Shown here: positions 14,683 through 18,746 of the stretch, in pieces
How the letters are laid out: each line of letters opens with the position of its first letter
Position numbering within the stretch: the stretch's first letter is position 1
Assembly (NCBI GenBank): GCA_003511885.1
Contig: DOIX01000015.1
Span: forward strand, 1-18,746
DNA from: Cyanobacteria bacterium UBA11153
GTDB lineage: Bacteria > Cyanobacteriota > Cyanobacteriia > Cyanobacteriales > Coleofasciculaceae
Direction of reading: 5' to 3'
DNA length: 18,746 bases
Made by a program: the position numbers and the translations under genes
Notes under the pieces: generated by a model
The model's input: the letters and a program-made list of their open reading frames with translations, nothing else
The model's database searches: none
What the model was told of the DNA's origin: nothing

Positions 14683-14748
14683 TTAGGGCGGGCTTTGGCT
14701 CGAGTTTATTGGTGAAAGTCATAATTAACGAGCTTTACCCGCCCCTAA
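14683..14748. terminator. Imperfect inverted repeat between convergent genes
   Basis: TTAGGGCGGGCTTTGGCTCG (14683-14702) and CGAGCTTTACCCGCCCCTAA (14729-14748) are imperfect inverted copies with about 15 paired positions. They lie 24 bases after the rps1 stop and 36 bases from the stop of the opposing propeller gene. A bidirectional terminator is likely. The GGGCGGG/CCCGCCC core also resembles small repeats scattered in cyanobacterial genomes. Confidence 0.5.
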
Positions 14749-14784
14749 AACCAGAAGAAATTCTTAAACTAAATCGAATTGCGT

Positions 14785-17145
14785 CTAGCGCAATAGCAGA
14801 AATACTCCGATAAATACGATAAAGGCACCAACTCCTTGAATCGCTAACTTGTTTAAGGGTAATTTTTTATCTAAGCGCAAATACCCGAAAATGATATAAC
14901 CCAATACACCTCCTAGAGCGGCAAGCAAAAATTTCAGCTTAGGATACACTACGAAGAAGAGACCGATCGATGTCAGGAAGCCAATTTTATATTCCTGTTG
15001 GGGTACGGGAAGAATTTGCCAGGTATTCCCAGCATCTGTGGATTTAAAAACTTCACCTTTCGCCGAGCCAAATCCATAAATAGTGCGATCGCTAGCGTAG
15101 GTAGGTGAAAATTGAATGGGTATACCCGCAGATGGTACATCACCCATCTTAGCCAATTGATAATTCCGATCGAGGAGAGCCTGACCAATTTGACTAAAGG
15201 TTTTTCCCCCATCTACCGTTTGAAACAAGCCTTTTCCTTTGACACTAACCAGGAAAGTGCGATCGCTCTGGTAATTTGGAGATATGGCAATCCCTTCTAC
15301 ATAACCCGTTTCTACATCAGGATTCCCTGCTAATTTCGCCCAAGTTTTACCACCATCGGTTGTTTGGAGGATACCGCTACGAGTTCCCGCTAGAAGCATT
15401 TGATCCAATTTATAGTTTGGTGACATCGCTAGCTGAAGGATGTGGATATCTTTGAGGGCATTTCCTGTCGCTGTAGGTTGCCAAGTCTTCCCAGCATCAA
15501 CTGTCTTATATACTCCTTCTGGCCCCAAAGCATATAAAGTTTTGTCAGATGAGAAATCTGGCGATATCAATAAAGATATCGATTCATTAAAATCGCGATT
15601 CCCCACATCGCCAATAAACTCAAAGCTAGCACCGCCATTAGTCGAGCGATGGATAATACCGTATTGGGTTCCCAAATAAATAGTCTTATCCGATGCAAAA
15701 TTCGGTGAAGTAACAATAATCATACCACGATTTCCACGCTTCTTTGCATTGGCAATTGGCACTATATCCCAATGATTACCAGCATCGTTAGATTTTAAAA
15801 AATTATCCCATAATACTGTAGCGAATATGGTTTTGTCTGAAGCGTAGTTAGGAGAAAAAGCCACATCGAAGAATCGTCGGGGATCTTGATTGGGTTCATT
15901 AAAATTTTTGGTAAACCTGGGTATTTCTAACCCTTTCATAACCAGTTGCCACTTGGCACCTCCATCTTTACTGATGTAAAGTTCTTTGACATAAGTGCCG
16001 AAGGCTATGGTTGAGTCTTTGGCATAATTAGGAGATACTTTCAGGCTAATAATACTTCTGGTAGATAAGGAATGTATTTCTTGCCAAACCTCTCCTCCAT
16101 TGGTGGATTTGAATAGTCCGTTAAATCCTGCCAAAAACATAGTTTTATCTTGGTTAAAGGCATGAGAAACACTCAAGTCGGTGAAATGTGGTAACTTAAA
16201 TCCTGTTTGATCTGCTTGATGGTCTTTTGTTAAACCATTATGATATTTTTTCCAAGTTTCTCCTCCATCTTTTGATTGCCATACACCCTCATCCCATGTA
16301 GATATTAAAATTAGATATCGATCTGATTTTTGGTTATCTCCATTGGGGTATATGACAATATCTCTAATTCTTCGATCCGACAAGCCGTTATTGATTTGAG
16401 TAAATGATTTACCCCCATCTGTAGATTTAAACATACCTCCTGTTTCTGTCCCCACAAAAACTGTTCGATCTGAAGAAAACTTAGGAGATAGAGCGATACT
16501 AACAATAGCACCACTATTGGGAATGGCTGGACTTGCTTGCCAAGTATCTCCGCTATTAGTGGAAAAGTAGAGGATACCTTGTTTGTCTCCGACAATGATT
16601 TGGTCTTGATTATCTGGTGCAAATCCTATGGTTGTGATGGGATTATTAGTGTCTAGAACTTTAGTCCAAAGTACGCCGCCGTTTTTGGTTTGATAGAGTC
16701 CCTTTGTCTTGCCTGTGGCTAATACTAAATCTGGAGATTGAGGTGACATTTCTAGGAGACTAATATCTAATGTGTCTAATCCTTGATTGACTTTAACCCA
16801 AGATTTACCTTCGTCTTGCGACTTATATATCCCATCTCCAAGTGTTGATAAGAAGAGAGTTTCTTTCCTTGTCTGTGACATACTCAGAGATGATAATTCG
16901 CCTCGGTTATCTAAACCTTTGACTATTCTTTGCCAAGTCGAACCACCATCTTTTGATTGAAATAGGTTACCCCTGGCAAAGATGAATAGGGTTTGGTCTT
17001 GGTTATAAGTTGGAGATAATTCTATTTGTTCGATAACGTCGTGTGGTCTATGAGCGAATGCAGGTTGTGGCTCTACGATCGAGAATGTTACAGCCAATAT
17101 GAGAAAAACTAACGATTTTTTGACAAAAGTTAATAGTTTATTCAT
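14785..17145 (-). CDS. Exported Asp-box beta-propeller, C-terminal membrane anchor
   Basis: A large surface or periplasmic protein of unknown function. The 786 residues begin with a signal peptide (MNKLLTFVKKSLVFLILAV, cleavage likely after A31 in PAFA|HRPHD). Fourteen Asp-box (BNR) motifs of the form SxDGGxxW follow (SKDGGSTW at 64-71 and SKDGGETW among them). They alternate with 14 units like SPNYASDKTIF. Fourteen repeats fit two seven-bladed propellers or one larger ring, as in sortilin-like and GH74-like folds. Residues about 722-786 hold two or three hydrophobic helices. I chose the ATG at 17145, with GGAG eight bases upstream and a proper signal peptide; the frame extends to 17268. The same repeat type builds the photosystem II assembly factor Ycf48, but this protein is far larger and not that gene. 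Confidence 0.85.
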   Translation of the reverse strand: MNKLLTFVKKSLVFLILAVTFSIVEPQPAFAHRPHDVIEQIELSPTYNQDQTLFIFARGNLFQSKDGGSTWQRIVKGLDNRGELSSLSMSQTRKETLFLSTLGDGIYKSQDEGKSWVKVNQGLDTLDISLLEMSPQSPDLVLATGKTKGLYQTKNGGVLWTKVLDTNNPITTIGFAPDNQDQIIVGDKQGILYFSTNSGDTWQASPAIPNSGAIVSIALSPKFSSDRTVFVGTETGGMFKSTDGGKSFTQINNGLSDRRIRDIVIYPNGDNQKSDRYLILISTWDEGVWQSKDGGETWKKYHNGLTKDHQADQTGFKLPHFTDLSVSHAFNQDKTMFLAGFNGLFKSTNGGEVWQEIHSLSTRSIISLKVSPNYAKDSTIAFGTYVKELYISKDGGAKWQLVMKGLEIPRFTKNFNEPNQDPRRFFDVAFSPNYASDKTIFATVLWDNFLKSNDAGNHWDIVPIANAKKRGNRGMIIVTSPNFASDKTIYLGTQYGIIHRSTNGGASFEFIGDVGNRDFNESISLLISPDFSSDKTLYALGPEGVYKTVDAGKTWQPTATGNALKDIHILQLAMSPNYKLDQMLLAGTRSGILQTTDGGKTWAKLAGNPDVETGYVEGIAISPNYQSDRTFLVSVKGKGLFQTVDGGKTFSQIGQALLDRNYQLAKMGDVPSAGIPIQFSPTYASDRTIYGFGSAKGEVFKSTDAGNTWQILPVPQQEYKIGFLTSIGLFFVVYPKLKFLLAALGGVLGYIIFGYLRLDKKLPLNKLAIQGVGAFIVFIGVFLLLR

Positions 17146-17492
17146 TTTCAATTCTCCACCGAGGAGCAGGTAACAAGAGAGTTGCTTTATGCTAATTCGA
17201 TCTTGCTCTCCCAGCCACGATGGGAAGATTTGAGATCGCTGATGATTCGATTGGTAAATTATCGACATTTTTGGTAAATTATCTGCTTAACTTATAGATA
17301 ATATTCCTCCCTTTCCGGCGCTAGTTTTTGAAATAGTCTCTCCTGTCCAGTCTTACTCAAACTCTGGTGATGTCAAGTCATTTGATATATTTCTTTAAGA
17401 AGTTACATCTTTTTTAAAAAAGTAGCTGTTTCTGGGGGTAAAGTATAAGATATAGATAATGCTGTTGAAACTTGACCAATAATATATCTGCC
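17146..17492. promoter_or_regulatory. Divergent promoter region
   Basis: This 347-base gap between the propeller gene and the glycosyltransferase-like gene contains no gene. It holds an exact 13-bp direct repeat (17251-17263 and 17271-17283), the palindromes TTCTTTAAGAA (17391-17401) and CTTTTTTAAAAAAG (17409-17422), and -10-like TATAAG (17444-17449) and GATAAT (17455-17460) upstream of the plus-strand gene. No convincing -35 was found. Confidence 0.35.
17251..17283. repeat. Direct repeat TTGGTAAATTATC, 20-bp period
   Basis: TTGGTAAATTATC occurs at 17251-17263 and 17271-17283, exact over 13 bases and spaced by 20 bp start to start, about two helical turns. It lies about 106 bases upstream of the propeller gene start, which suits a pair of regulator binding sites, but no regulator is known. 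Confidence 0.45.
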
Positions 17493-18599
17493 ATGACAGA
17501 AAAAAGAGACTCTCAGGCTCGCCTGAATGGGGAGTGGCAGTCAGAATCTCAAATACCCTCAGAAACACCAACAGGAGTAGATTTTAACAACGATTGCGCT
17601 AAGGAGGTTAAGGTGCCCGATAGTATTGACGATGAGGAAACGAAGGCTCTGACTTGTGCGGTGTCAATTATGGTAGCACGGACGGATCTGCCTTTCATGA
17701 TGGAGACTATCCCTCATCTGATGCGGATGTGTAATTTTCCCTTTACAGAAAGAGTATTGTTTATCGATACCGCCCCACTATCGGGAGAGAAGGTAAATCG
17801 CCCTGGAGTAGGCTCGATGGAGCAATTGCGGGAAAATTGCGATCGCCTCCTCACATCTGGTGTTGTAGATAAACTAGTGGATATGGACTATTGTGCCGCT
17901 TATCGAGATCGCATCTATCGCAAGCATTTTGGGGCTACCATCAGATCGACTCATAATTATAAAGGATATCCGATTTTTGGGAGCATTTTCTCTCTTGAAG
18001 AAGTCGAAGGTGACTACGTGCTGCACTTTGACAGCGATATGCTTTTGTACCAGGAACCAGGTTACAATTGGATTTTAGAAGGTATTAAATTACTGCAAAA
18101 ACATCCAGAAGTCATGGCAGTTAGACCTCTAACTGGCCCACCCACTCCTGATGGTAGCTTACACCAATCGATACCTTACGATCGCGATCCAGATGGATTC
18201 TATAGATTCAAGTTTTTTAGCAGTCGCGCCTTCCTCATCAATCGCAAACGTTTCGATAGTTTGTTACCCCTACCAGTAATGTGGCGTTCCTACAAAAATA
18301 CGATCTTAAACAGATTGCCCACATCTGTCAAAACATCGCTAAACTGTTTGACAGGTAAAGGTTTACTAGATTCATGGGAACTAATGGTGTCCAAACGCTT
18401 GGAAGAAACAGTTTACGTGCGAGGAGTTTTAGACTCACCTAAAGCTTGGACTCTTCATCCCAAAGACAGAGGTCCAGAATTTATCGCCGCCTTACCAAAA
18501 ATTATCGAAACTATTGAAGCCGGATTGTATCCTCCATCACAAATAGGTCATTACGACTTACTACTTCCTGATTGGCTGGAAATGAACAATAGACAATAA
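17493..18599 (+). CDS. Glycosyltransferase-like protein (GT-A fold)
   Basis: Probably a nucleotide-sugar-dependent glycosyltransferase; donor, acceptor and product cannot be read from the sequence. In the 368-residue form, a polar N-terminal tail of about 50 residues precedes CAVSIMVARTDLPFMMETIP (the GT-A start, about 55-74). The metal-binding DxD is D180-S-D182 in DYVLHFDSDMLL. SRAFLINRKRF (about 244-254) resembles the acceptor region of family 2-like enzymes. It has no membrane helix or signal peptide, so it should be cytoplasmic. I chose the ATG at 17493; an in-frame TTG at 17472 is possible, and neither has a good ribosome binding site. Its last codons and stop are part of a heptamer array. 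The assignment rests on the overall pattern and the DxD motif only. Confidence 0.65.
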   Translation: MTEKRDSQARLNGEWQSESQIPSETPTGVDFNNDCAKEVKVPDSIDDEETKALTCAVSIMVARTDLPFMMETIPHLMRMCNFPFTERVLFIDTAPLSGEKVNRPGVGSMEQLRENCDRLLTSGVVDKLVDMDYCAAYRDRIYRKHFGATIRSTHNYKGYPIFGSIFSLEEVEGDYVLHFDSDMLLYQEPGYNWILEGIKLLQKHPEVMAVRPLTGPPTPDGSLHQSIPYDRDPDGFYRFKFFSSRAFLINRKRFDSLLPLPVMWRSYKNTILNRLPTSVKTSLNCLTGKGLLDSWELMVSKRLEETVYVRGVLDSPKAWTLHPKDRGPEFIAALPKIIETIEAGLYPPSQIGHYDLLLPDWLEMNNRQ

Positions 18600-18659
18600 A
18601 CAATGGACAATTGACAGTTGGGTAATCTAAGTAACTATCAACTGTCATCTGTCAACTAA
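18586..18659. repeat. Heptamer arrays in inverted orientation at GT stop
   Basis: Five degenerate units, ACAATAG, ACAATAA, ACAATGG, ACAATTG and ACAGTTG, run from 18586 to 18620 across the TAA stop (18597-18599). After an 18-base gap three units of opposite sense follow: CAACTGT, CATCTGT, CAACTAA (18639-18659). TGACAGTTG (18612-18620) and CAACTGTCA (18639-18647) pair perfectly, so the two arrays can form a hairpin that may end transcription. Confidence 0.65.
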
Positions 18660-18746
18660 GATACTGCGCATTTAAACTGTATATTTTCCATTTAGGAAAA
18701 AATCGCTCAAACCCTCTCCCCTACTCCCCTGCCCTCAAAACAAGCA

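Noticed and set aside
17472..17492. TTG start seven codons upstream for the glycosyltransferase-like gene
   Set aside because: No ribosome binding site supports it. The ATG at 17493 is preferred, though not proven.

Overview
The window is cyanobacterial. It carries psbB (photosystem II CP47) and psbT, the cluster pipY-sepF-proC, and a cyanobacterial-type 323-residue ribosomal protein S1. The octamer HIP1 (GCGATCGC) occurs at least 11 times. Degenerate 7-bp tandem arrays and small inverted-repeat elements in the spacers suggest a filamentous or otherwise repeat-rich cyanobacterium. No species can be named from the sequence.

Layout. Bases 1-628 hold no convincing gene but three kinds of small repeat. 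From 629 to 9946 all genes lie on the minus strand. Read in their own direction they are an AI-2E-family permease, gajA (OLD-family ATPase/TOPRIM nuclease), gajB (UvrD-like helicase), a DUF39 homocysteine-biosynthesis-type protein, pipY (PLP homeostasis), sepF (cell division) and proC (proline synthesis). From 10207 to 14658 genes lie on the plus strand: a small unrecognised protein, psbB, psbT, nrdR and rps1. A large exported Asp-box propeller protein follows on the minus strand (14785-17145). A glycosyltransferase-like gene (17493-18599) diverges from it on the plus strand.

The clearest accessory system is the gajA-gajB pair. It is a tightly coupled two-gene Gabija-type anti-phage operon with intact catalytic motifs in both proteins, both apparently longer than the first-described Bacillus versions. 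It lies between housekeeping genes, contains no HIP1 site that I could find, and has an 87-bp element with terminal inverted repeats just after its last gene. It is a known system type, not a new one.

The rest is mostly core metabolism, photosynthesis and translation. The less ordinary signals are heptamer arrays sitting on or just after four stop codons, several small inverted-repeat elements, a long nested hairpin between psbT and nrdR, a structured rps1 leader, a 14-repeat Asp-box protein with a C-terminal membrane anchor, and a DUF39 gene where pipX often lies in cyanobacteria. Everything was read by eye; no homology search, codon statistics or folding was run.
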